A stretch of DNA of 29,339 bases from Stentor coeruleus (GCA_001970955.1 MPUH01000920.1:1-29339); one strand, 5' to 3'. Positions 9,328-19,330 are shown, counted from the first letter of the stretch. The notes: a model not told the origin generated them from the letters alone. A program made the numbers and translations.

Positions 9328-9949
9328 TATTTCCTTCTTCTTCCTTTTTTAATATGTTAAAGGTACTATTTTAATAAGAGAAGGGTTTTATTAAGATTTT
9401 GGTATGACTTTGTAGGATAAGATAAATAGAGTTGTGAGTATGGGTTTTTTATAGAAAGGGAAGTTTGGATGAAAATACGGATTTAGAAATAGGTTATGCG
9501 AGAAGGTTATAAAAAAGATAATTGAATATTTTTTTTGTGGTAAAATATTTATGTTATTTAAATGTTATGTAAGATTATATATGTTTCGTTGTAATATATA
9601 ATAAAAAATATATTTGTAATACTAAAATATGTTTATATGATAAAAATTTAGCCTCTAACTACTCAAACCTTTAAAATATTTTAAATACAAATAAAAATTA
9701 TATTAATCAAGTCGAATTAGTTCAGTTAAGTTTCAAGAATCCTTTAATTTCTCATATGTTTCCCTAATATTTTCTTAGAATTATTAACAAGTTTTCCTTG
9801 TCCAGTTTTAAAATACTAGTTTTCCAATTTAATTTTCACATTGTGACTAGTCAAAACTTCATCATAAAATCCTAAAACTTCACTCAATTTCCAAACTAAA
9901 AAAAACACATTTTTATAAGAAATATTCTATTCTATATCTATAATTCTAC
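9328..9949. other. Intergenic region, no gene seen
   Basis: This spacer separates the 5' end of the arrestin-like gene from the 3' end of the secreted two-module gene. The left part is G-rich on the + strand and the last 200 bases are C-rich and G-poor (9841-9900 has 14 C and 3 G). No open frame of note and no RNA gene were recognised. Confidence 0.5.
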
Positions 9950-10897
9950 TTAAATGCTCCATTGAACAAAAATCTTGATAAGATCTCCAAGTGCTGAGCC
10001 ACAAGCATACAAATCTTGATCACATACAGAAATTGTATCAACATCCTGAGTTACCATAGCATTGTTCTTCATATAAGCTTGGAATAGTATATTAAACCCA
10101 TTAGGTCCAAGGAGTTGTTGCACTTGGGCAACAAGTGATGCGAAATTACAGTCTTCTGAGAAATTAGGGATTTCTGATACAAAATTGTTATAATCAGTAA
10201 TAAGCTTAACAATAGCACCTTGTTTCTGAAGTAATGCATTTTCAATATCAGCAATAAGAGTATCACTATTAGTAAGAATCAAAGTAATATCACTAGCACA
10301 AGCTGATGATTCATTAGGATTAGCTTCTAATCCAACTATTAATCCTTGAAGGAAACTAATATATGAATGTGGATCAGTTATATAAGCAACGGTTTCATGT
10401 TGGCTATTTAAAGACCATCCTACAAGGCTCTTGAAAATAATACCAGCTGATTGACCACATTGAGAATAGTCAGAGGTGCAATCTTCAACATATGGGATGT
10501 TTGTGCTAATAACTTGCATGTTTTTAAAGTAGTTGGACATAAGAACGTTATATCCTTTAGGGCTTAGTAGTACTTGGATTTGAGCTTCAAGTCCTGAGAA
10601 ATTACAGTCAGTGAATACAGGCTCATATAATGTTTTAGCATTTTGAAGATCAGTCACAAGCTTGAATATAGCCCCTTGGCCTCCTTCTAGAACTGCAAGA
10701 ACATCATTAACAAGTGTGTCAGTTCCGGTTACGAGGGTTGACAAATCAGTTGCGCATTGAGATTGAGCTGAAGGATCGGTTTCAACACCTTGAATGAACC
10801 CAAGAGTGAAGGCGAGAGCATCAGCTGGAGTAACTGGCTCTTGTTTTATAGCGTTGATCAAGACAATCAGACACAAAAGGTAAGCGATTTTGGCCAT
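9950..10897 (-). CDS. Secreted protein of two tandem four-cysteine modules
   Basis: A 315-residue protein with a signal peptide (about residues 1-16, MAKIAYLLCLIVLINA) and no other membrane segment, so it is predicted to be secreted or granule/vacuole luminal. The mature part is two copies of one module of about 140 residues. The Cys of module 1 (48, 98, 140, 147) recur in module 2 (200, 250, 292, 299) with exactly the same spacings of 50, 42 and 7. Shared landmarks are FIQG.E..P/FLQGLIVGLEANP, QGAI.KL.TD, DCNF..L.AQ.Q.LL.P.G.N.L, and a final CG...G...K..V.WS. An internal duplication is therefore certain. The function is unknown; I recognise no characterised family. Codon choice here is less AT-biased than neighbours, which suggests high expression (inference). 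Confidence 0.85.
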   Translation of the reverse strand: MAKIAYLLCLIVLINAIKQEPVTPADALAFTLGFIQGVETDPSAQSQCATDLSTLVTGTDTLVNDVLAVLEGGQGAIFKLVTDLQNAKTLYEPVFTDCNFSGLEAQIQVLLSPKGYNVLMSNYFKNMQVISTNIPYVEDCTSDYSQCGQSAGIIFKSLVGWSLNSQHETVAYITDPHSYISFLQGLIVGLEANPNESSACASDITLILTNSDTLIADIENALLQKQGAIVKLITDYNNFVSEIPNFSEDCNFASLVAQVQQLLGPNGFNILFQAYMKNNAMVTQDVDTISVCDQDLYACGSALGDLIKIFVQWSI

Positions 10898-11900
10898 TTA
10901 TTAATTATTCAACAGCATAGAATAGGTTAAGCTAAAAATTTTATAGCTAAAATACTGAATAGGTCACAGAAGTAATGTACCGATTTCATTTGAAAAATTA
11001 TGTGATGTCATAATTTGTATTTAGAAGCTTTGATTTTGTAATACAAAAAAATACAAGTTGACTCTGCTAGAAAGGCTGTATGCTTAAATAAGGTAAAGAT
11101 GATTATGAATTATAAGTTGAGTTATTTGATTTCTTAGTTAAATCAAAGGTAAAGCATGAGAAACTATTTTCTCTAATGGATGTAATACTTATTACAATAA
11201 ATTTAATTATATCTTATCAAAGTTAATGCACGAAAATATTTAATGTTTTATTTGACTGTTTACATTATTTTTCTACAACTTTTTAAGCTATTTTAGAAGT
11301 TTTAATTCGTCTATTGTATAAATAAAATAATCTATCCTTACGCAATTTTTTATCCACCTATGCAGAATAGATACTATTCTTTTTTCTAATTATACTGCTT
11401 AGTATCAGAAAATTACTCAGCTAAATTATTATTTTTGTATAGCTTTTAGCATAAACTATCACAGAAACTAGACATGAATTCGAGAAACTCATAGAAAATG
11501 CATTACAAGAAAAATGCTATACTGTTATCATATCTTTCCTAGAAAAGAAAACAGCGAACCTTTTCTAAATTCCTAAGATCTTTAAACCACCTTAGACTTT
11601 AAATAATATTTAATTTTCAATTTAGACATAAAATCCTAATATGCCTCCACCGAACCCTTCAACAAATCGACTCAAAAAAATAAAAATACCCCATCAGATT
11701 ATCCCCATATTCCCTTTACTACATTTTCACAAACCTTCCTCATCTTCCCCATATCAAAAAGCCTCACCCTACATCTTCTAATAATAATCATGCATCATCC
11801 CTTTTAATAAAGTCAAAATTCATCACTTAAGCCTAAAAATATAATCCCATATGCAAACCCACAACTTCTTCTACTCAATTTTTAAGCTAAATCTACCTAA
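10898..11900. other. Intergenic region, no convincing gene
   Basis: A spacer of 1.0 kb. A 38-codon frame without ATG is open at about 11455-11569 on the + strand and reads as plausible protein (TRHEFEKLIENALQEK...), but it lacks a start or a fitting 15-nt intron. From about 11580 the + strand is C-rich with almost no G (11701-11760 has 22 C and 0 G). No RNA gene was recognised. Confidence 0.4.
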
Positions 11901-13235
11901 TTATTTAACCTTTGTGACAATATCGCCACGATTCACTGTTAAAAGTTTCGATGCTATCCCTTGGCCAGGTTTTCCTACACCTTTCAAAGCACGTGTCAAC
12001 TGTTCAGTTAAAGTTTCATGCATACCTTTTCCAACCATATTCAAAATGCTACTTCTTTTTTCTGGTGAAGTTGGTGTTTCTACTTTAAATGATGATCTTT
12101 TCTCAGTAATACTTCTTCTTTCAGTAATATTAGGTGAGCTTAATCCATCATTACTAACTGCAACAAAAGTACTTCTTCTTTCAGGACTTGAAAATCCTGG
12201 GGTTTCTTTTATAGTTACTCTTCTAGAAGTATTACCTCTAGGTACAGGGATTTCTGGGGGTTTTTGAAGTTCTTTAAGTTGTCTTTTAGCTTCTTCAAAG
12301 TTGTATTGTGCTTGAAGATGCTCTTTTTGTTTATCTTTAATCTCTTTACTTGCTTCCATAATCTGTGCTTCTAATTGGTTGATTTCTTTTCTAAGGTTTT
12401 GATTTGCTGTGGATGGAGTGATTTTTTCAGGGTTTTTATGAGTCTTTTCTAAGGTTTCTTGGACTTGTTGGATATCTTTTTGTAGTCCTTGTCTTTGGTT
12501 TTGAAGGCGCTCTTTTATAGCTTTGACTTCGTTGTATTCGAAAAGGAGCTTTTTTACTTGGACATTTTGGATGTTTTCTTTGGTTTTGCTGATATTGTCT
12601 TGGAGTTCTTTGAGTTCACGAGCTTTGCCATCGACTTCTTTACCTTTTTCTTCAACAATAGCTTCAGTTTCACGTAATTTTACTTTTAGTCTTTCTTCGC
12701 CTGCAAAAGCTTGAGTAACTTTATAGTATTGAAGACGAATATTGTTACGTTCTTGTTTGAATTTCATATGTTCTTCTTTTAGATCCAGATTTGTTTGTTC
12801 AATTCTTATTGCTCTTTTAATATGCCCATAGAGGGTTGGGTTAACTTTTTTTAGCTGTTCAACCATCATGTTATTAGATGAATAAAGTCGTTCTTTTTTA
12901 GAGTTGAGGATTTTCTGAGTGATTTCATTGATCTTGTTTTCCAAAGCTTTGCTTTCTTGGAACCTAAATATTTTTTACTCTGGAGAATTGACTTTAACCC
13001 ACTCTTCCTCAGCTTTATATTTTCTTTCTTTTCTTTTCTCTTCAACAATGTCAGCAGTATGGCCTTCAATGTCTTGCCTATAAATTTCTAAAAAGTTCTC
13101 AAGCTTTTCGTATTCTTCTTGTGATGGGCTTAACTGATCTGGCTCGTTTAATTTCTCAGATAACATTTCGATCTCTCTTTGCATGGACTCTATAGTGATT
13201 TCATAATCTTGAATCAGTGCACTCTGATCATCCAT
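11901..13235 (-). CDS. Long coiled-coil protein with SPERRS-type phospho-motifs (2 exons)
   Basis: Two exons, 12979-13235 and 11901-12963, joined by a 15-nt intron; removing it takes out an in-frame stop and gives one frame of 439 residues. Almost all of residues 1-325 is charged heptad-like sequence, predicted to form coiled coils, with a less helical break around KNPEKITPS (near 262-270). Residues about 332-392 carry repeated basic-plus-Ser sites (SRRVT, SSPERRST, TERRSI, TEKRSS, TSPEKRSS), typical of phosphorylation by basophilic or proline-directed kinases. The C-terminus (MHETLTEQLTRALKGVGKPGQGIASKLL) looks like an amphipathic helix. I do not recognise the family; a cytoskeletal or basal-body structural role is only a guess. 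Without the intron, the second exon would seem to start at a TTG at 12944. The stop is TAA. Confidence 0.8.
12964..12978 (-). other. 15-nt intron of the coiled-coil gene
   Basis: On the minus strand the intron reads gtaaaaaatatttag: GT at 5', A at position 10, AG at 3'. It interrupts a Glu codon after its second base. Removing it joins two long frames and removes a TAA. Confidence 0.9.
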
Positions 13236-13978
13236 TCTTATTATTTATTTAAATTTCATATAAGACAAGGTTGATGTATAGGATTAGTAAAAGATAGAGA
13301 TTAGGAGGAAGAGAAAGGTTTAGAGGAATGAGGATTAAGTTTAGGGTTATTTAGAAAAAATGCTAATATAGGGTTTTAAAATTGTGAGATAGAAGTTTTT
13401 ATGGCTAATAGAATAAAATAAGATGATTTTGTGGAGTTTATGATTATAAGAGATAATTTTGATTGATTTTTTAGGTTTTTTGGGGTTTGCTTATAACAGT
13501 TTTTGCTATGATTTAAAATGAAAATAAGCTGTTGGGAATCAGAGCTAATTAGCAAGTAATTACAGCCTATTGTATGGTCATAGTTTTTATACTAGAATTA
13601 ATATGCTTTTGAGTAAAATTAATATAGTTTTGATTTACAACATGTAGAAAATTATCTTTATAAAGCTATATTACTAAAATTAGTAACCTATAAATGTTTT
13701 TTTATATCAGCAGCTTGTTTATAATAATCAATCTACCTATTTATATTTGAAATACAATATAAGCACATCTTTTAAAATAGCATGATTTAGAAGCATTAAA
13801 AAAATAAATATCAAATTCTTTTCCCTAACATAAAAATCAAAATATTTTAAATAAACATCACATATCTCTAAATACCTTCACAACAAATTCCTAACAAAAA
13901 ACTCAATCTTTACTATTATAAACCCTAACCTGAAAAAACTACCGAACAAAATTATGCATACTATGTTACCATTAACAC
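13236..13978. other. Intergenic region with strand-composition switch
   Basis: This 743-bp spacer lies between the start of the coiled-coil gene and the stop of the pseudophosphatase gene, both leftward. The left end is G-rich (13281-13340: 21 G, 0 C) and the right end C-rich (13861-13920: 15 C, 0 G). TTAGGGTT occurs at 13341-13348, ATAGGGTTTT at 13368-13377 and the opposite orientation AAACCCTAA at 13920-13928. No gene seen. Confidence 0.5.
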
Positions 13979-15085
13979 TTATTTCTTCTTCTTAATCGAC
14001 CCATAAGGAGTATTTTTAACTGATCTCGTTGTTTTTATCTTATCAACAACTCTAGGCGACGCTGGTCTTTTTTGCGGTGCAGTTGTAGGCCTAGAAACCT
14101 TAACCACAACCTCTTCCCTATCAGACTTCTTAAAATCCTTACTAGTAACCGCGCCACGAGTGATTTGTTTTTGTCTTGGTATATCTATATCCAACATAGT
14201 CCTAGCAGCATATATCGCTTCTTTCACTAATCTATTTTCATTTCTATTCAAACTTGATGATCTATTCTTAACTTTATCCTCACCATCAACCCCTTTACCA
14301 AAATTGCCCCTTCCACCCAAGCTTTTCTCCTTAGCGTTTTCACCCGCAATCATCTGAACTTTTTTCTCAGTTTTATCCCGACCTTTTATACAGCTTCTAA
14401 TAATCACAAAGCCACAATCAACTTTATTTTTAGCTACATTTCCTGCTGTCTCCATAGCATTTTCCCTCCATTTTATAACACTTGGAGCATCTTCATCATT
14501 ATTACTCAAGTGATAATCAGTAGGTTCCCCAAGTCTAGCATTAATAAATGTGTTTCTTAATACAAGTTCTTCAGGATTTTCTGTAACTTGATCCCATTGA
14601 TCAGTTCTAGGTAATTTTGTATTTTTAGCTAATCTGTTTTCAAATGCACCAAGTTGGTTTAAAAATGCAGGATTAAGATCAAGATCTGGTCTTCTAAAAG
14701 CAATAAAGTCTAAAGCTTTATATAAAGTCCATTGATACTTTTTTAATAGATAAGCACTGATGATACATACACATCTTGATACACCTCTAACTGAGTGTAC
14801 AAGAACACTTTCTCCAGTTTCTAGTCCTTGTTCAATAAAAGTGTATATCATTGAGAAATTCTTATCAGAACTGTCTAGGATTATTTGGTTTTCATTATCA
14901 AACCAAGCGAATGATAAGTAATTTACACCTATTGGCTCCCAATGATTAGGAACTTGTCTACAAGCACAGTTTACTATCCTTGTAACTTTGTTAGCTACAA
15001 CGAATTCTAGGTCTTGGGCTGCGAATTCGTCACCGAGAAAAAGACCGTCTTTGACTTTAAAGGCTCCAACAAGTACTGAGTCCAT
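13979..15085 (-). CDS. Dual-specificity pseudophosphatase (catalytic Cys replaced by Ser) with basic tail
   Basis: A 368-residue protein. Residues about 10-150 are a dual-specificity phosphatase domain: GLFLGDEFAAQDLEFVVANKV at the start, IVNCA, then FDNENQ (D63 at the general-acid position). The P-loop is VLVHSVRGVSR (H97-S98-V-R-G101-V-S-R104), and the closing helices AYLLKKYQWTLYKALDFIAFRRP follow. In active enzymes the loop is HCxxGxxR with Cys as nucleophile. Here the codon at 14792-14794 (minus strand TCA) gives Ser, so phosphotransfer through a cysteinyl intermediate is not possible; Arg104 is kept, so phosphate binding may persist as in STYX-type proteins. The remaining 215 residues are basic, Ser/Thr/Pro-rich and probably disordered, ending in Lys-Lys-Lys-Lys. 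A role as a phospho-binding scaffold is inferred. The stop is TAA. Confidence 0.85.
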   Translation of the reverse strand: MDSVLVGAFKVKDGLFLGDEFAAQDLEFVVANKVTRIVNCACRQVPNHWEPIGVNYLSFAWFDNENQIILDSSDKNFSMIYTFIEQGLETGESVLVHSVRGVSRCVCIISAYLLKKYQWTLYKALDFIAFRRPDLDLNPAFLNQLGAFENRLAKNTKLPRTDQWDQVTENPEELVLRNTFINARLGEPTDYHLSNNDEDAPSVIKWRENAMETAGNVAKNKVDCGFVIIRSCIKGRDKTEKKVQMIAGENAKEKSLGGRGNFGKGVDGEDKVKNRSSSLNRNENRLVKEAIYAARTMLDIDIPRQKQITRGAVTSKDFKKSDREEVVVKVSRPTTAPQKRPASPRVVDKIKTTRSVKNTPYGSIKKKK

Positions 15086-15159
15086 TTGTTTATATAAACA
15101 TTTGAGAATGTATTAAAATATAGATATGCTAGGTTAAGGTTAGTTTTTAAACCTAATAA

Positions 15160-17007
15160 TTAATGCATTATTCTTAGCCAAGAATAACATGGGAAATTGT
15201 TTCTGAAATTTTCAGTATCTTGATTGAACTCTTCGGTTATGCTATCTTTTATAATACCCCAAGTTTTACTTAAAACTTTTATTACTAGTGCTTTAGATGT
15301 GAGTTTGTTTTTTTGAACCCATTCAGTAAACACTTGGCAATCTAAGTTTGATAAATAATCAATTTCTTTACTTTCTCTTTCAAATTCTAGATTTCCTTGA
15401 AGAATTTCATCCCAATAAAAGGTACTTTTGTCACTGAAAGATTTGAACCCTTGGGATTTGATTTCAATCAATTCTGATTTTTTTCCTATAAATAAAGTTG
15501 ATATTGTATTTACAACCCCTTGGATACATTCAAAAATTTTTTGTTGGATTAAGTCTGGGTGCACTTCGATTGAGGTTACTTTTACTAGGACACCAGAAAC
15601 ACCGCGAGTCATACGAGAAGAAACTGATACTCGTTTGCAGCCGAAATTTATTAATGGATCGTGAATACTTGTTGTAAAAATTGCTTCAAGTAAAGAAGTC
15701 ATAACTCGCTCTTCAATTGATGCTTGTCCGAATTGAAAGTAAACCTCAACAACAGACTCAGCATAAGCATCACTTTCTGCGCTTTGCTGTAATACAATAA
15801 TCTGTTCAGGTAACAAAGTCACAGTCCTTGGGGTCAGATATTTAAGTTTTTTCCCTTCAGAAGCACTAAGCAGCCCTTCAATAAACTCACTCGTCCCAAT
15901 CACATGTCCATCATCAACATTTCCTGACACAAACATCAAAATCTTAACATTAGCCAAATTCAGTTCAGTCTGTAAAAAATCTTTCAAATACTGTAATTTA
16001 TTTGGATACAAATACTGATGATGTTGTAAAAACGCTAAACGAAGCTGTCTAGTTTGATTAGCCGGATCACCAGTCATAGACTGATACTGATTTTTAAGCA
16101 TATTCATAGCAATTTCAATAGTTTCTGAAGTAGGTGATGAATTATAAAGATATTCCATAATACTTTCAGTCGCATCAAGGATTTTCGAAGGATGACCTGA
16201 TATTTTTATTTCAAAACAATTATCTAATGGTTCTATACCAAATTGAATACCTGCTTGAGCTAATTTAATACCTAATTCATTTGTCAAACTTAAAGTAAGA
16301 ATAAAACCCATCAAATCAGCTGTTACAGATTTTTGTAATGTTGAACGAAGATCATTTATTAGTAAAGCTAAGAAAACATAAGATCGGTTTTCGCTACCAT
16401 CACAAGCCCACCAGGTTTCGACAAATTTCTCATCAAAGACTTTACCTGGCTTAGTTTTTTTTACTGAGGTAGGATGGATGATTGGAATGAACTCGTTTTC
16501 AGTTGAGATTATGTCTTGGATTTCTTTGAGGTTTAGGTTTAGTTCATAGATTATTTCCCAGATGTTATTGAAAATTTCAATTTGTTCAGTGTTTGATTGG
16601 GTGTCTGCAAAAATCCGCAGGTACTTAGCTTGCCAGAACCCTGAAGAGATTTCAATGATTTTTTCTAACAAATTAATGCATTCTTCGGATTTATGTAAAG
16701 TAATTACGTGTTTTACTATAGGAAAAGCGAGTTCATTGAAAGAGTCTGACATTGAAAGAGCCTGGAATAATGATGATAAAGCTTGTATAGGCTGAAGATC
16801 TTTAAATAATGAAGCTTGATATATGAGAGCTTTTGGGTGTAAAGGGTCTGTAGGGTCTACAGATGCTAAAAATATTTCTAAAGCACTTTGGGCAATTTCT
16901 GGAGCTGAAACCAAATACCTTTCAGCCACATCTACTAATAAATTAGGATTTACTGATGTGAGATAAGTGATTAGTTCAGCTTTAGACAAAACCTTAAGTT
17001 CTTCCAT
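15160..17007 (-). CDS. Helical-repeat protein fused to a non-catalytic insulysin (M16) C-terminal half
   Basis: A 615-residue protein. Residues 1-165 are short paired helices of TPR or HEAT type. From about 171 it follows the C-half of insulin-degrading enzyme (peptidase M16A): NEFIP (171-175), TWW near 200 (IDE SRLWFK), and YVFLALLINDLRSTLQKSVTADLMG (210-234; IDE [22 protein letters not shown]). Then come QLRLAFLQHH (321-330), MFVSGNV (358-364; IDE LLHGNI), EVYFQFG (421-427; IDE IEIYYQT), and YWDEILQGNLEFERESKEIDYL (531-552; IDE [22 protein letters not shown]). The N-terminal half with the zinc motif HxxEH is absent, and the loop that carries the substrate-binding Arg and Tyr in IDE is degenerate here (FGCKRVSVSSR, 455-465). 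Predicted to be proteolytically inactive; it may act as a chaperone-like or scaffold chamber half. IDE fragments are quoted from general family knowledge. The stop is TAA. Confidence 0.8.
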   Translation of the reverse strand: MEELKVLSKAELITYLTSVNPNLLVDVAERYLVSAPEIAQSALEIFLASVDPTDPLHPKALIYQASLFKDLQPIQALSSLFQALSMSDSFNELAFPIVKHVITLHKSEECINLLEKIIEISSGFWQAKYLRIFADTQSNTEQIEIFNNIWEIIYELNLNLKEIQDIISTENEFIPIIHPTSVKKTKPGKVFDEKFVETWWACDGSENRSYVFLALLINDLRSTLQKSVTADLMGFILTLSLTNELGIKLAQAGIQFGIEPLDNCFEIKISGHPSKILDATESIMEYLYNSSPTSETIEIAMNMLKNQYQSMTGDPANQTRQLRLAFLQHHQYLYPNKLQYLKDFLQTELNLANVKILMFVSGNVDDGHVIGTSEFIEGLLSASEGKKLKYLTPRTVTLLPEQIIVLQQSAESDAYAESVVEVYFQFGQASIEERVMTSLLEAIFTTSIHDPLINFGCKRVSVSSRMTRGVSGVLVKVTSIEVHPDLIQQKIFECIQGVVNTISTLFIGKKSELIEIKSQGFKSFSDKSTFYWDEILQGNLEFERESKEIDYLSNLDCQVFTEWVQKNKLTSKALVIKVLSKTWGIIKDSITEEFNQDTENFRNNFPCYSWLRIMH

Positions 17008-17105
17008 TTATAAATATTCTTTAAAGGATTTAAACCTATAAATCCTCAATATTAGTAATAACTTTATATAAAATTTCAAAAGTTATTTATGATATTCCCT
17101 ATATT

Positions 17106-19010
17106 TTAAACTTGCTCTTCTACAAATATGTCCATAGTAAACCAAAGGATTCTATTATAATAAGTATTTGGTTCTGCGACTGACATTTTATCTGGATTTT
17201 TTTTATATATCGATTTCAGTTTTTTCTCTGACATTTTCGACAAATTATACTCTTGCAAAATATCGATAATAGCGATATTGCACATATATTTCCCAGTCTG
17301 TAAAGAATATCGATTAAACTTTTTACCATCTCCATCATAGAACGCTAGAAGTAAAGAATAATCCATAACTTTCTCTTTCCTTAATAAATCAAAATCTTCT
17401 TTTATAACTTTTTTGATATGTTCTAAAGCACATTCACTAAGTCCTACTTTCAAATTGCTTTCTACAAAATTTTGATCTTTAAGTATAATCCCTCTAGCAA
17501 TTCCTAATGAATTACCTACAACTCTATCAATAAGACTTCCTTTAAGATCGAAAATTATAGCTTTATCTTTATTTGGAATAGCATTTTCCATAATAATAAA
17601 ATTTACATTCCCGGGCATGACTTTGAAAAGCCCTAAAATCCTTATGAGCTTTGATTCTTTACAATCAAAAATCCTTTGCCCATATCTTTCACTCATTCTT
17701 ATAAATACTCTTTTCTCTTTTGATGTTACTGTTTTTACTACAAATTTCTCGTCATATGTTGTAAAAATAAACGCATCACTACCTCCACCTTCTTGTTTAT
17801 TATAAGACAAATTGTTCATGTGTAATATCATTGATCTTTTTATCGATTACTCATGTATATCTTTATCTTTTATAATACAATCTTCTCTTATTCTTTTGAA
17901 TAATTCAGGTAGATATTCTCTTATTGTGTTTTTATGTAAATGTCCTAAGTGGATTTAACCTTTTAAATACTCAAAATTTTCATATTCTTCCATAACAATC
18001 TCTGCATATTCTTTTTCTGTAAACTTAAACTCTTTATACTCATAACCCTCTTCAAGCAAAGATGTTTCAGATAACTGTTCTGAAAACCTAAGATATACAA
18101 GTGTTATAATCCTCGATAAAGTCTGCCTTGTAATATTTTGAAAAAACTCTGAAAAAGTCGATGACGCTTCAAAACTTGATTTTTGAAACTCTAACAAAGA
18201 TATTGCCTGGTCACTTGAATTAATATTTTCATTAGTTGAAAAATATGATTTAAGTTTCCGAAGGAGAGTTTTATTAAGTAAACGTGATAAAGAAATACAA
18301 GTTCCTGTTAAAGATCCGAAAATAATCGCAGTATCTCTAGATGCTGATGATATTTTAAAGAAATATTCTAATAAATCAATTGTCTGCGAAATAGTTATAG
18401 TAATACTAACAGATAAAACTACCATTACATAGCTGAACATTAAAGATGATGAGTTTTTTTTTACGTCTTTCCATACATAAAGAACAATAATCCATATGCA
18501 AATGATGTTAGCAAATAAAAACATCATATAAGCTAACCTTAAAGGACCATGATGTAAAGAACAAGTACCTGAAGGAGAAAGACCGAATTGTTTTGTTATG
18601 ATTCCTATGGAAGAAAAAATACATGATGTAGCTAATGAGTAGATGTGGTATATTCTGTTACGGGTTTTATATATCACTCCTGTTGAGTGTTTAAGTTTTA
18701 TGACAATTTCTAAAGATAAAGCTAATAAGTAATCGAAAAACATAACACTTGATATAACAGCAACAACACCTATAATCTCACACTGCATTTCATTATCTGA
18801 ATAATACCTATTTAAAAACTACGAAGATGCAGATTTCAGAGTTGTGTACCAGTGTAAAGATGACATAAGCTGACATACACACTGTATAAAAACTAGATGT
18901 CCTGGATGATGTAACAGATCTTTAAGTAATAGATGGATGATTATAGTAAAAAAAGTAAATAGCACAGATAGCGATGTAGTTAAAAGAGCTATAATATCAA
19001 ATGCATCCAT
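17106..19010 (-). CDS. GPCR-phosphatidylinositol phosphate kinase fusion (GPCR-PIPK, RpkA-like), 4 exons
   Basis: Exons 18823-19010, 17960-18807, 17851-17944 and 17106-17835, joined by three 15-nt introns, give one frame of 619 residues ending in TAA. Residues 1-255 hold seven hydrophobic helices with a Cys before helix 3 (C72) and another in the next extracellular loop (SGTCSL), the usual receptor disulfide. A linker of about 100 residues follows. Residues about 355-619 are a PIP kinase: GGGSDAFIF (393-401) with the ATP Lys in FVVKTV (K411), FIIMENA, DLKGS (473-477), MDYSLLL (D535), IIDILQEY (D568), and a final YYNRILWF.MDIFV. All catalytic residues I can check are present. The fusion should couple an external signal directly to phosphoinositide synthesis at the plasma membrane. 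Dictyostelium RpkA and oomycete GPCR-PIPKs have the same order. The ligand and exact lipid substrate cannot be read. Confidence 0.88.
17836..17850 (-). other. 15-nt intron 3 of the GPCR-PIPK gene
   Basis: The minus strand reads gtaatcgataaaaag, with A at position 10. Removing it turns GAG-TAA into an open Glu-Ser junction that leads into the PIP kinase domain. Confidence 0.9.
17945..17959 (-). other. 15-nt intron 2 of the GPCR-PIPK gene
   Basis: The minus strand reads gttaaatccacttag, with A at position 10. It removes a TAA directly after the receptor half (Leu-Lys-Gly) and continues into the start of the kinase domain (REYLPELFKRIRED). Confidence 0.9.
18808..18822 (-). other. 15-nt intron 1 of the GPCR-PIPK gene
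   Basis: The minus strand reads gtagtttttaaatag, with A at position 10. It removes a TAG that would end the protein after transmembrane helix 2. Confidence 0.9.
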
Positions 19011-19330
19011 TTGTTAACTTAAAAAATATTTTTTCCCCCATTCTCCTTAGTGATATACTATGAACAAATACATAAAAACTAAAATAAAAAACACCCAAGG
19101 TAAAAAAACCTTAAAGTCCTGATTTTTCTTATCTGATAAATTAGCAACATTATTATTTTCTTAACTTTAACTAAAAAACCCTAAACAAAAATTCCTATCA
19201 GTTAAAAAAAACTATATGGTATAATAAAATCCTATGATTATTTATCATAAATTATCCAACTCAGTATATTTTCTAATATAATCCCTAATCTTAAGCTAAA
19301 ACTAAATATTTTTCGATAGTAAAGCTATTA
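19011..19330. other. Intergenic region, no gene seen
   Basis: A 320-bp spacer between two leftward genes. It is A- and C-rich on the + strand, with few G, and contains AAACCCTAAA at 19176-19185. Nothing else was recognised. Confidence 0.45.

Noticed and set aside
11851..12267. 138-codon + strand frame
   Set aside because: Lies antisense to the coiled-coil gene, whose frame is continuous, spliced and heptad-like.
12489..12714. Two + strand frames of about 62 codons
   Set aside because: Antisense to the coiled-coil exon; Phe/Leu-rich products typical of the reverse of Lys/Glu codons.
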